DNA of 64,000 nucleotides from the NCBI GenBank assembly GCA_015499995.1, contig JADNRV010000069.1, forward strand, positions 124,001 through 188,000. The letters run 5' to 3'. Origin of the DNA: Flammula alnicola (taxonomy: Eukaryota > Basidiomycota > Agaricomycetes > Agaricales > Strophariaceae). Position numbers and translations under genes: made by a program. The first letter of the stretch is position 1, and each line of letters opens with the position of its first letter. The notes beneath the pieces were generated by a model, which made no database searches, was not told the origin of the DNA, and worked only from the letters and a program-made list of their open reading frames with translations. Positions 25,043-36,074 of this stretch are shown in pieces.

Positions 25043-26774
25043 ATGTCTTCAAACGTCCCAATCTCTGGAGCCGGCAACCTTACAGCGCCAACCCCCCAAA
25101 ATACGCCATTGACCCAGGCCCCCATTGCGCTTGGTCTTTCTCGGCCTACGGTCCCAGACATCTCGGAGGATAACGAGGGCGAAGCCTCAGCCGCTGATGA
25201 GGGTGGAGAAGGACCGTCTCTGGCAGGCCTCGAGCACCACATGCTCGGTATGGTCCAGGGAAAACTCGCCGATCTGCTGGGAAAGAGCTCGGGCTACATC
25301 GAGAGCTTGCCTGTCGAGGTCAAGCTGAATGTGGAGGCATTAAAGGGTGTCCAGGTCAAACAGACCGAGCTGCAGAACAAGTACAAACGGGAGTGCTTGG
25401 AATTGGAGAAGAAAGTAAGCATTTCCTCGATTTCTTTCATTTTTAAGTTCGTATCTTTTTTTTCCGGCCTTTATCTTTGGCGGAAGATTTGGGTGGCATT
25501 CTTTTTATACAACACCCTCGTCTATTTTCTATTTCGTGGTCTGCACCAATTTTGCGATCTCGGTGGCATCGCTGGTTGTGCTACCAGTCGTTCTTCTTAC
25601 TTATCGGCTGTTCATCGCAACAGCCGATGTAATCGATATTTACTCTTTTCTCCGATAATTGACCTTTTTTTGCAGTATCTCGAACTACAAAAACCCCTCT
25701 ACGAGCGTCGAAATGCGATCATCACTGGCAAAGCCGCCGCAACTACAGAAGAGATCGAGGCGGGTGAACAGGCGTCGATCAAGGACGACGAGGAGTACAC
25801 CCCGTTGCCCAAGGATGTCACCCCTGCCGCCGCTGGTATTCCCGAGTTCTGGCTTACCGCTCTCAGGAACCACGTCGCTTTGAACGAGATGATCACGGAT
25901 CGGGACATCGAGGCGCTCAAGTACCTCGTCGATGTGCGTCTGGAGTACCTCACCGAAAGCGAGGACAAGACGAGCGAGACATTGGGCAAGCCTGGGTTCA
26001 AGCTCCTGTTCGTGTTTGGCAAGAACGACTTTTTCGAGAACGAGGTCCTGGAGAAGACGTATCTGTACCAGGAGGAAGTGGGATACTCGGGCGATTTCGT
26101 GTACGATCGTGCTCTTGCTACTGCGATCAAGTGGAAGGAGGATAAGGACTTGACGAAAGAGTTTGAGATCAAGAAGCAGAGGAATAAGAGTATGTCGTGA
26201 TTCGTATCTGCCTTTGCTGATGCTGATGTCTACTAGATACGAACAGGACACGTCTCGTGCGCAAAGCTCGCCCTACAGCCTCGTTCTTCAACTTTTTCTC
26301 GCCACCTGTGCCTCCCACAGAAGAGGCGATCGAGAGCGGTGAATATGAAGACGATGAGCTGGCGGACCTGGAGGAGAAGCTGGAGGAAGATTACCAGATC
26401 GGTGAAGATCTGAAGGAGAAGGTAGGTTTCTTTGTTTTACCACCGATCTTCTTACTAATCTGTGGCTCCAGATCATTCCCCGCGCCGTCGACTACTTTAC
26501 AGGAAAGGCTCTCGAGTACGAGGTCATGGACGACGATGAGGACGACGATTTCGAAGACGAGGACGACGAAGAGGACGACGAGGGTCGCTTTGACGATGTC
26601 AGTCTCTGGCAGTGATATTTTGTGTTGAACTTTTTTTGCTCACCTTCTTAAATTCTAAAGGACTCGGAATCGGACAACGACGTCCCTGTGCGCAGACGTG
26701 GGCCACCCAAAGGCCGTGGTGGAGTACCTGCGACTGGGAGCAACGTAAACCCCGAGGAATGCAAGCAGCAGTGA
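25043..26774 (+). CDS. NAP1: Nucleosome assembly protein NAP1
   Basis: Histone H2A/H2B chaperone. Start chosen at ATG 25043 (MSSNVPISGAGNL); an in-frame ATG at 25001 also exists. Introns: 25415-25675, 26190-26236, 26422-26471 and 26598-26660. The spliced product has the dimerisation helix (LPVEVKLNVEALKGVQVKQT, KYLELQKPLYERRNAIITGK), the NAP core (GIPEFWLTALRNHVALNEMI, GKPGFKLLFVFGKNDFFENE, RPTASFFNFFSPPVPP), a DYFTGKALEYEVM segment, an acidic Asp/Glu tract and a C-terminus ending in CKQQ, the prenylation-type end known from NAP1 proteins. About 420 residues, normal for the family. Intron 1 has no in-frame stop and a length divisible by three. Leaving intron 4 unspliced would end the protein at LWQ (TGA 26613) before the CKQQ tail. 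Confidence 0.95.
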
Positions 26775-27473
26775 GCAAGTTCGGCCCGGGTGGATTATCA
26801 ATCAACGCACCGCAGCAGCCCATCTGCGGTACTGCTACAGCGCATCGGAACAGCTGTGGTGCGGCTCTGACAGCCACCCATGATGGGTCTTTGTGGGAGG
26901 GGTTCTCGATGCATAATGCATCGCTACCCACTGTAATATGAATTTTTTCTGCTTTCCTCTTCTTTTCATGCCGTTCATTTCTCCGTCTTCTAAACCCCTT
27001 ACACCTCGAAATCTGCTTACTGCTTCCCGAATTATCCGTGATCCTTCCCTCCCTTTCTCTTCACTTGGCCAATCAACATGACTCAATCTCACATATACAA
27101 CTTTGCAACAAAGTACACGATGTACCCACTACTCACAGACGTATTACCTCCCTTTAATCCTCGTCTAACATTTCTTGGTCTCCGTTGTCCATACTTGCCG
27201 TTTTCCTTTCAATTAAAGCTTGTTTTTCTTGATATAAAACATTTTTATTTGCTTGAGCACGATTCTGTCAACCCTTCCTGCGCTATTATGCAGGGTATGC
27301 CCACTGCGCTACTGTTCAAATCTATCCTCTCCCGCCCGACATTGAATAATAATAATATTAATAATATTCATAACTATGTATGTTCCATGTGACCAGATCA
27401 GGACAACGAGCCAAAGAACTTTAGTCTTTAATAATAAGAAGTAGCACGCGCGGTACTGCCTGTTCAACTTTGC
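26775..27473. other. Intergenic region downstream of NAP1
   Basis: 3' region of NAP1 followed by AT-rich DNA, including a short ATA/TAA-rich run at 27345-27370. No gene recognised. Confidence 0.35.
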
Positions 27474-29012
27474 TTGCATTATGCTTGCCAGCAGACCACG
27501 CAGCAGCCAGGCAGTGGCGCCACAGGCTATTACAGACCGAATCTAACTGTTGAAATTCGGGGGGTAGTGGCTGCTAATGCTGCTCAGTTCGACAAACCAA
27601 TGTTTAACAACGCGAACAACACATTCATCAGTGGAGGAAGCTTTACAGTTCAATGGCGCCAAAACTCAGTCTGGGAGCAAGGGTAACAGTATTTTCGATT
27701 CCGATATCTTTTTGAGCATGCATCTCACATATATTACTTGCTTTCCAGATTTAGAGCTCCAGGGGCATTTCACGATTCTGAGGACCGATACGATCCGCCG
27801 AAATGTCATCCACGCACGCGAGCTGCAATTATCAAGAAGACCATGGGCTGCGTCAAGGATGATCGGAAGGTTACATTATTCCTTTGGCTCCGTGGTCCAG
27901 CCGGGGCGGGCAAGTCGGCGATCTTGCGAACCATCTCCGCGATGAGCAAGCGCGAGAAACGAGCGCAAGCTCATAATCGGATAAGATAACGTCAGAGCGT
28001 CAGAATCAGACCCCTTCGGGTTTGTACATCATAAGTACAAATACGAATATTAACCGCTCGACAAGGAGCGCTTCTCCCCATCGCTCAGGATCTGATTCTG
28101 ACGCGAAAAAAGGGTTTTCACAGCTCTCCGTGAAAATTTTCGGCAGTGAGACATCTCGCTGTCCCTTTGTTCCTTCTGATAGCCAGCAGGCCTGAGCAAC
28201 ACATTTACGATGCATTCATGGACGATCCTCTCAACTCGTTGACTACCCTTTTGGCGTTGGACAATACCTACTAGCCGGATGATGATATCAAGATCTTCCT
28301 CGCGGAAAAGTTCGCAGAGATCAGACGAAAGCATCCCTCAAGGTCTCATCTCCGCACATCACGGCCCTCCAAGGGCGACATTGAATCCCTCGTCAATAAA
28401 TCCTCGGGTCAGTTTATCTATGCCTCGACCATGATCAAATACGTCAACCCTCGCCACTTAGCTCCTGATAGGTTGAATATCGTCTTCAGGCTTTCACACC
28501 CAGATCAGAAGTTTCCGTTTGCTGAGCTAGATGCTTTCTACCATCGTGTCTTTTCGTCAGTCCCCGAGATCGATAAAGTTCAAACCGATATCTTAAGCAT
28601 CCTCTTGTTTCAGCCACTCCCCCTTTGGGCACAGACAGGCGCATGGATTGGAAAATTCCTCTTTTACAGGCCTGGAGAGATCGATATCATTCTTAGCGAC
28701 TTGCACTTTAGCATAGTCATTCCGACCACCGACGATAACACTCCACTTCGATTTTATCACCCTTCACTATCGGAATTCCTTCTGGATCGTTTATGCTCAG
28801 GAAAATTTTACGTCAACCGAGTAGGGGCATTTACGAAGCTCGCGTTGCTTGCATTAAGGCATACACAACTATTAGACTGGCTCCGAGATAAGGTTCGTTC
28901 TGTTCCAATTTTCGACTGTACAGAGAGCAGAATTGAATGTCGTGCAAATATAGCGTCATCCCGATTGCGAGAACGATCTACTACTACGGCACCATCTCCT
29001 CGCGTTCGATAA
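27474..29012 (+). pseudogene. Decayed NACHT NTPase (NLR-like) gene
   Basis: The N-terminal part keeps the pattern F-N-N-A-N-N-T-F-I-S-G-G-S-F-T seen at the head of the intact NLR at 42.0 kb. An intron (about 27684-27748) then leads to APGAFHDSEDRYDPPKCHPR and a Walker A (GPAGAGKSAI). The following several hundred bases of NACHT domain, including Walker B, are missing and replaced near 27990-28110 by an inverted-repeat element. Similarity resumes at LIASRPEQHIYDAFMDD, is hit by an in-frame TAG in NTY*PDDDIKIF (near 28270), then continues open from 28290 (NKSSGQFIYASTMIKYVNPR, FPFAELDAFYHRVFSSVPEI, GEIDIILSDLHFSIVIPTTD) to about 28900. The deletion plus stop make it non-functional as an NLR. 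Confidence 0.82.
27997..28104. mobile_element. Small inverted-repeat (MITE-like) insertion in the NLR pseudogene
   Basis: Perfect 14-bp terminal inverted repeats GCGTCAGAATCAGA (27997-28010) and TCTGATTCTGACGC (28091-28104) enclose about 80 bp without coding capacity. It lies where the NACHT domain is missing. I could not find a clear target-site duplication. Confidence 0.55.
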
Positions 29013-29183
29013 TTGGCTCCGCGCTAAGCTGGCACCATTACAAAACGTTGTGGTATCTTTAGGGGGTGGTAGCTCGATTCAAAATTTGACCTTTTAATTT
29101 TTAATTATCTCCGCCTTTGACGTCCAGAATATGTCGACTAAAGAGTAAACAAAGAAACGAAACCGCGTGCCATGAACGATAAA

Positions 29184-30375
29184 CTACAAGTTTTGACCTC
29201 CAATGCATTCTTTCAAGAGCGTGATGGTCCTCTCTGGGTCCTCCCACATCAGCTGATAGCGCACGACATTTCAGTCAATTCGAGGATCAGATGAAGGAAG
29301 GCGACGTACGAAATGATTCGCATCCTTGACAGGTTTGAAGGAGATCTCTCCATCCTTAGCCCTTTCCTCTAATATCCAGGCGGCATACACGATCGTCCAA
29401 ATAGTAGATTCGCTATATAAGAGACAAACTTCGAGTCCGCCCCAATCTGCGCGAATTTTGGGATCGAACAACGCCCTCGACAACTGATCGGCGAGAACAG
29501 GTGTGAAAATGCCCGGTGCGCCTAAGGGGATCTCGCATTCGGCTCCTGGACCGAAATTGGTGACAGAACGGAGTTCATCATCGGTCATCCTTTCGGTAGT
29601 GGGAGTCCTCGAAATGGTATCAAAGTCGCGTTGGTTGAGTTGCGAAAAATCACGCGACGCCAGGTTGCCGTGTCGAAAGTAACCTGCTACCCATTTGGCG
29701 AAGACTGCATTGCGATCTTCTTGAGGAATACTTTCTTCCCAAAGTGGAAAATATGCAACAGGTGGGTAAGGGATCCCAAGCGCCAGTGAAGCAATATCTA
29801 TATAGAAGGTCATGAGGTCACTAAAACTCGCAAAATGGATTGAGGGAGAACGAACCCCAGAGAATAAAACTGTGAAGGAAAGACTTAAGTCTTTCCTTCA
29901 TGTCAGCGGGTAGATCATGAATGGCCGCAATCATGGCGAGAGAGAAAGTGTTTCCCAATGACCATCCAGCAAGTGCAACCCCACCTTGCTTTGGGAGCGA
30001 ATGCTTTTGAATGACTGCATCAACGAAGAGAGCCAGGAGAACACCTTGCGTTTGTAAGAATTTGGCGCGCTCCTCGTTAGATCCGTTGCTGAGAACCGTC
30101 AGCTCTTCAGAGGTGTAGGGTGTCGACCCTTGATACTCGCGACGGCTGACGCATATTACACGGAGGGAGTGGGCACTTGCAAGAGGTAAGAGTCGTTGAA
30201 ATATCCCTGTCAATGTCCTACTGAAATTTGCCTCGCAGTTCATGAGATGTGCAGACATACCTTCATGAAAGTTGTGACCGTGTACTAACACAAGAGTAGT
30301 ATATTCGGCTTGTTGGGGGGGACCACTGTCTGTATAGTGAAAAGTGATACCTTGTCCGACTTCGACTGTAGGCAT
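29184..30375 (-). CDS. Alpha/beta hydrolase, copy 1
   Basis: Starts MPTVEVGQGITFHYTDSGPP at 30375. Three introns (30207-30260, 29798-29855, 29253-29309) give a product of about 340 residues ending LLKECIGGQNL. Fold features in order: strand and oxyanion-side TTLVLVHGHNFHEG, the segment SLRVICVSRREYQGSTPYTS, nucleophile elbow GVALAGWSLGN (Ser in GWSLG), a cap region with YPPVAYFPLW, and a late KDANHF His motif followed by LMWEDPERTITLL. No signal peptide, so probably cytosolic. Substrate unknown. The intact Ser and His positions suggest activity; the acid residue was not assigned with certainty. Confidence 0.85.
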
Positions 30376-31299
30376 TGTAATATATGATATCGTCAATGCA
30401 AGGGTGACTTGGGATGTAAACCTGTCCTTACTTGAACGCATGATATGGGCCCTTTATATAGAATACTTCTCGCCCGTAATTCAAGAAGAGGCAACAGATC
30501 GCAAGCCTGTGTACCGCCACTTACCGCCACCGTTGACAGATACGGGAGCTGATCAAGGTTGAGCCTCCTCGCGTTTCCGACGTGGCGTCAGGGGTCGTTG
30601 GATGTAGAGTTCCAAAAGTACTCTGACATATATGGACCAAAGTTGGGCCCCATAGAGCCCCATAATACATACAGTAGGGCCACTAGATTCAGGATATGAT
30701 AGTCCTCGATCATTGCACTTTCGATCAAGCATCTACAAGGGGTGCATCTTTTTCTTTCAAGCACAACATTGTACAACAAGGTTACTTTGATAAGACAGCT
30801 ATACTCCATGACCACTCTGAATGGATGGGAGAAGTTTGCATGGAATGACTCCGAATGGGCATTGCTCGCAGGGGACACACTCAATGAGTTGGATAAGCCC
30901 TGTTTTGATCGGATTCAGGTTAACATGGCCAAAGTTGGGGGCGAATGAGTCAGTGAGAAAGGCTGTAGGTGGCGCTGAACGCCCAGCGTTCAACGTTCAG
31001 TGCCCGACGTTCAACTTCAAGCTGAGTGCTGAGGATTGCAGTACTTAGGGTAATCACGTGTTGTCGTTGGGCGCCAAAATTCGGCTTGGCTTGGGCTTCG
31101 CCACTATCCTCCAACTTTGTCCTTTTTATATTGGTATCGATGGCAAATTGATGGCTCCTCTCATCGCAGAGGCGAAACTCCAATTCTATGGGACCGGTGA
31201 TCAATTCAAATTAGACATTATAATTATCTCCAACTTTGGCATCGAGAATATGTTGACTGAAGCTTATACAAAGAAACGAAAAGGAAATGTAGAACGACA

Positions 31300-32498
31300 C
31301 TACAAGCTTCGACCTCGAATGCATTCTTTTAAGAACATCATTGTCCTCTCTGGGTCCTCCCACATCAGCTGATGTACCATAATATCAGTCAAATCATGGA
31401 TTAGATGAACAAAAGGTACGTACAAAATGATTAGCGTCCTTAACAGCTTTGAAGGTAATCTCTGCATCCTTGGCCCTTGCCTCCAACAACCAGGTGGCAT
31501 ACACGATGCACCAAACAGTAGATTCAGCGTACATGTTGCAAACCTCGAGTCCGCCCCAAGCTGCGCGAATATTCGGATCGAATAAGGCCCTCGACAACTG
31601 ATCAGCAAGAACAGTTGTGAATAATCCTGGTACGATTAAAGGGGTCTCGCATTTGGGTCCTGGAGCGAAATCAGTGACAGAAAGGAGTTCGTCGTGTGTC
31701 ATCTTTTCGGTAGTGGGAGTCCTCGATATGGTATCAAAGTCGCCTAGGTTGAGCTGCGAGAAATCACGCGAGGCGAGATTTTCGTGATTGAAATATCCTG
31801 CTATCCATTTGCCAAATACTGCGCCGCGACCTTCTGGAGGTATATTTTCGTCCCAAAGAGGGATATATGCACCAGGTGGGTAAGACATCCCAAGCGCCAT
31901 TAAAGGAGGATCTATATAGAAGATCAGATCACTAACACTCGGCGCTCGCAAGGTGAATTGAAGGAGAACGAACCCCAAAGAATAAGACTGTGGAGGAAAC
32001 TCTTAAGTCTCTCCTTCGTATCAGTGGGCAGATCATAAATGGCTGCGATCATAGATAGAGTGAATGCATTTCCCAATGACCATCCAGCAAGCGCAACTCC
32101 GCCTTGCTTTGGAAGCGAATGCTTTTGGATGACTGCATCAACGAAAAGAGCCAGGAGAACACCTTGGTTTTGTAAGAATTTTGCGCGCTCCTCGTTAGAT
32201 CCGTTGTTAATCACCGTCAGCTCTTCAGAGGTGTAAGGTGTTGACCCTTGATACTCCCGACGGCTGACGCATATTACACGGAGGGAGTGGGCACTGGCAA
32301 GAGGTAAGAGTCGTTGAAATATCCCTACAATATGCCACTGCCAGTGAATTTCGCCTAACAGTTCATGAGACATGGAGACGTACCTTCATGAAAGCTGTGA
32401 CCGTGGACAACCACAAGAGTGGTATATTCGGCTTGCTGTAGGGGACCACTATCCGTATAGTGAAAAGTGATGTCTTGTTTGACGCCGACCGTAGGCAT
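31300..32498 (-). CDS. Alpha/beta hydrolase, copy 2
   Basis: Tandem paralogue of the gene at 29184-30375, with the same intron positions. It starts MPTVGVKQDITFHYTDSGPL at 32498; the exon after intron 1 opens GIFQRLLPLASAHSLRVICV and holds GVALAGWSLGNAF with the nucleophile Ser; the last exon ends ...ECIRGRSL at 31300. The middle is more diverged (YPPGAYIPLWDENI, FTTVLADQLSRALFDPNIRA), and the KDANHF His motif is kept. The open frame and retained catalytic motifs argue that both copies work. Substrate unknown. Confidence 0.85.
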
Positions 32499-33540
32499 TA
32501 TAATATTTGATATGGTTAACTCGAGAGTGGCCTGGGGTTTAAATTTGTACCAGTCCTTACTTTAGATGAGCCCTTTATATACTTCTCGGCCATACTCCAA
32601 GATGAGTTGACACAAATCTGTGTGGCGTTTTGGTTCTCCATGTTAACAGGCAACAAATAGCAGGACTATGTACCGGCGACCGCCACATACCGTCAGGGGG
32701 CTGATCAAACTTGAGACCGCACATCTCGGGATGTGGCGTCAGGGGTCGCTGGGCGTAGAATTCCAAAGGTACTACGAGACATACTGGCCAAATTTAAACC
32801 ATATCCGGTCGTCGAACCACCGAAAGTTTCTTGATCTTTTCACTTCTTCTAAAGCCACTGCATAAGGAGCATTTTTTTTTGTCCTGTATCAAGTTCTACC
32901 AATGAGTAAGATAAAATCTTGGGCGAGATGCCAGTAGCGTGTGTACATTTTTGCTAAAAGTTCGATCGGACGCGAACGAACATGCTCAATGGACGACCGT
33001 GAAAGATGAAAGCGTGGTTGTTGATCGCGTTCGGAGAATGAAGATGTCAAATTCCTGAGCAGGTGTCGGCGAAGAATATCTATTACTAAGTCCTTATTAA
33101 ACCAACATCTGAATGCGGCGGAGAGTGTTAAGCTCGTCTAACATGGAGCGGCATAAGTTGGGGAGCAGCTGAAGCTCGGCGTTCGGCGCTCGGCTCGCAG
33201 GTGCCGCAGGTGCCCAATAAACATTGGGTCCGGATCACGTGGTGTCGTTGGGCGCTAAAATTCAGCTTGGCCAATTAATTGTGGTCACTACTGCAGACAG
33301 ATCATGGAGAATTTCGAGGCCATTATTTCTTTTCTCGATCAGAAATTTTGAACAACACGCTGTGGTTCTTACACAAGACATTACGAAGTTCCAGATATCC
33401 GCTGGCCTGATCCGTCACATGCCGTTACTGTGGCCACGCTTTGGCCACGCTGGTGATTACGAAGCGTTAGTGAAGCTCAGTCAGGCGAGAGGTCATTTTT
33501 CGACGCTTAATAACTCCAAGCTTGACTCATACTACCTACA

Positions 33541-34395
33541 ATGTCATCCGAAGAAGTACGCCTTCCCTATCAACTCCTCGAACGAAAAACATCCGTCGTT
33601 TGCTTCGTGAAATCTGAAGTTGCCCCAACGGCCATTGAGGCATTCGAAGATCGTTTTGCCAAAGGACGGGACTGCTGGAACACCTGGACCATCCATCCAA
33701 CGAAATCGTACAATGATAGCGAGTGTCTTCGAGGTCTCTTGTCTTACCTTTGGGTAATCTAACTATCTGTGTTTACACTGCAGAATCTGTTCTTGATCTT
33801 CTCGATCTCTGCCGGGAGAAATTCTCGGAACCCAATAACGTCTTCTACCCTTATTTCTTGGTGATTTTGGATGAAAGGACTGTTCGTGATGGCTCAGTCC
33901 TTCTGGTCCAACGAGATCCGATGTTTCCAGGAACATGGGAATTGAGGATAAGCCCTGGCTCCCTTGCGGTGTTCCTCACCATCTCAAGCATCGGACATAC
34001 GACAATCGAAGATGTCATTGCCAACGAGGGATATGACGACGAATCTAGAAAGGATATGTATATTTACGACGTAGTGCGTCTTTTTTTTTCGTTATTACAA
34101 TTGCTTCGTGACGTTGAAGGCTTATCAGGCATTCGATCACGGAGATGACTTGAGGATGAAGAACGCTCGCATTCCCGTTTCAGAGTTTCAACGCTCAAAT
34201 GAAGCGGACGGTGTCTCGACCTTGAGACTTTCGGCCTCCAAGACAGAAGCTTATGGCCTTCCGGCCGTTGATATTCAAGTCCAATGGTTCGGAGAACCAC
34301 TGAATGCCATTTTAATTCTCAGCGCGACGCTCGAAGACAACCCAAATGAGAGACATGTAGTTGGAGAAACCCGGACCCAGGATGCACCTGTTTGA
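33541..34395 (+). CDS. Unrecognised spliced protein (possibly DUF6924-like)
   Basis: Three exons joined by 50-nt (33734-33783) and 49-nt (34071-34119) introns give about 250 residues from MSSEEVRLPYQLLERKTSVV to ...GETRTQDAPV. No signal peptide or membrane segment. Notable stretches: NNVFYPYFLVILDERTVRDG, SVLLVQRDP, ISPGSLAVFLTISSIGHTTI and AVDIQVQWFGEPLNAILILS. The DERT(V)RDGSVLLV segment reminds me of DUF6924 proteins, but I am not sure. Intact frames across two good introns support a real gene; function not assignable. Confidence 0.65.
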
Positions 34396-34409
34396 GATGT
34401 GGGATATCA

Positions 34410-34770
34410 AAGCTGGTGTATAATGTCGTTAGTGCCAGGAGGGGTTCCCGAAATGCATGCAGCAGGTGTCGAGCAGGCGGTACCTATAGTCCATCCAAAA
34501 TAAAACTTAACTCAGTCCAGTATATCGAAAAATTGACCAACGCACTGAAATGCACGGTCACTTGGTCGCCATCGTTCCTTCCCTCTGTTTTATAACTTGA
34601 AATCCGTCAGTAGTTCAAAATTTGGCTTTGAGAGATTCAAATTGAACGTACTGATAAAGCCTCCCCATTTCGTGAGTCAGGCATTGGTATCAAGGTTCTG
34701 GAATTCTACACAAGGGGATGCAAACGTACATGATTTTTCATGCGCAGCCTTCATGCAACGAGTAGCGGTA
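34410..34770 (-). pseudogene. Relic of a third NucA/NucB DNase gene
   Basis: The minus strand matches the 3' part of the two intact DNase genes (37.0-37.4 and 39.5-39.85 kb): the region after ENSG, the exon with the GAC-AAA-GT(A) equivalent, and the Cys-rich tail. It is rich in differences and has no continuous frame. It is cut at 34770 by the transposon at 34771-36067. Joining across the target duplication reads G-C-N-T-A-T-R-C-M, close to G-A-N-A-A-T-R-C-M of the intact genes, so the element appears to have landed inside this copy. The 5' part of the gene was not found beyond 36074. Confidence 0.65.
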
Positions 34771-36067
34771 TATGGTTCACCAAACGCACCATAACTAAAA
34801 ATAGCCCCCGCTCATACTCGGTCCCCCCCCCACAGATCGTAACTTAGTCTTACTGCTCAGCAGCCCTAAGAACAAATAACTACCTCTTCTTAGTATATTC
34901 CTATTAGAGTAGTTGATCCTCCCATTGAAATGAACATACAAGAAAGCTGTTAACACAAAATTAAGTCTCCGAGTCATCAGTGCAACAGGCGAGTTAGAAA
35001 GGATCTTCATTTGCAGTGTCATGCGGTACTTAGAGCATGGCATCAATGTTAACCAATCAGTGGCACATCCTTGCAGTCCATCAAGTCATACCAATGAGCA
35101 ATGCTAGGTAATGCTTGCCAAAAGGCCGAAGAGTATGGAAAGCTGGACTATCTTGGGACTATCAAGCCTCCAAAGGCATTGTCAAATACATCATGGTGAG
35201 TGATGCTGCAGTTTTTTGATCCACCCATGTTGTATTTATCTTGTCGGTACCTCGGAAACCTACTTATGAGCCGTTGTAGAGAGCGACATAGGCGGCGAGC
35301 CATATGACGTAGTGTGCAACCGCATTTGCCACAAAGTCACGTGTGGCAAAGCAGTTGCATCAAATTCCCACCTTGCCGCGCACATGAGCTCATCTTTCCT
35401 ACCCCACTCTTATTGTAGCGCTCCATCCAAGTACTGGTATTATACAAAAATTGGTAGATAGCTTCTCTAGTACAGTTTAAACGATGACACGCTAGAAAAT
35501 AATCCATCCTGTGATTTTAAGCTGAGGTATTAAATGTGCGCTTGCGAACAACTTCAAAACAGGCTCAGCCTGCACTCAAGAGAAGTGACTGTCTCACAAG
35601 AGTTATTATGCTCTTCTATGGTAATAAGAAATTTTAGAAGCTCTAAAGATCATATCACATAATGAAAATCTCTCAAAGTAAATTATGACCAGCTCTCTTT
35701 ATTGTAGTCTGCTCAGTGACTGGGCGGAACAAGCTGCATACGGCATTGAGAAGTGAAAGTCTCGCACGAAATATACCCATAGAATATGCATTAGTTGATT
35801 CCTATGGAATATAAAAGATGACAATTAAATTGTACTGATACTAGAGTAAGCTAAAATGAATGTATATCTCCAATGACTCAAAAATTAGCCAATTTCTCTC
35901 ATGAGAGGCCCCTCAATGATCTCAATATTTACACGGAAGATATATATTTATGCTCTATACTAATACAAGTGCTGCTGAGCCAATAAAATGAAGTTACGGT
36001 CTGTGGGGGGGGACCGAGTATGAGCGGGGGGGGCTATTTTTAGTTATGGTGCATTCGGTGAACCATA
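34771..36067. mobile_element. DNA transposon with long terminal inverted repeats (non-autonomous)
   Basis: About 75-bp terminal inverted repeats: the left end starts TATGGTTCACC at 34771 and the right end closes GGTGAACCATA at 36067. The repeats share ACTAAAAATAGCCCCC, CTCATACTCGGTCCCCCCC and ACAG(A)-CGTAAC, with a few mismatches and different C-run lengths. It is flanked by a perfect 7-bp direct repeat AGCGGTA (34764-34770 and 36068-36074). The 1297-bp element is AT-rich and has no open frame above ~83 codons, so no transposase is visible. Confidence 0.9.
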
Positions 36068-36074
36068 AGCGGTA

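Larger units (their letters stand above)
29080..33260. repeat. Tandem segmental duplication of about 2.1 kb carrying alpha/beta hydrolase genes
   Basis: Unit A starts near 29080 and unit B near 31200. Matching landmarks are offset by 2116-2180 bp: hydrolase stops at 29184/31300, starts at 30375/32498, the GGCGTCAGGGGTCG motif at about 30585/32730, and a CACGTG-containing block (CGTTGGGCGC) at about 31055/33233. The gap 30376-31299 therefore mirrors 32499-33540. Both gaps hold a degenerate GCTGA/GTTC-rich stretch and no gene I can support. Confidence 0.85.

Noticed and set aside
25685..26251. 188-codon minus-strand frame inside NAP1
   Set aside because: Exact antisense of conserved NAP1 codons; stop-free by codon bias only.
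31055..31085. CACGTG block as start of a third hydrolase unit
   Set aside because: It recurs at 33.23 kb simply as part of the same duplication and is followed there by an unrelated gene.
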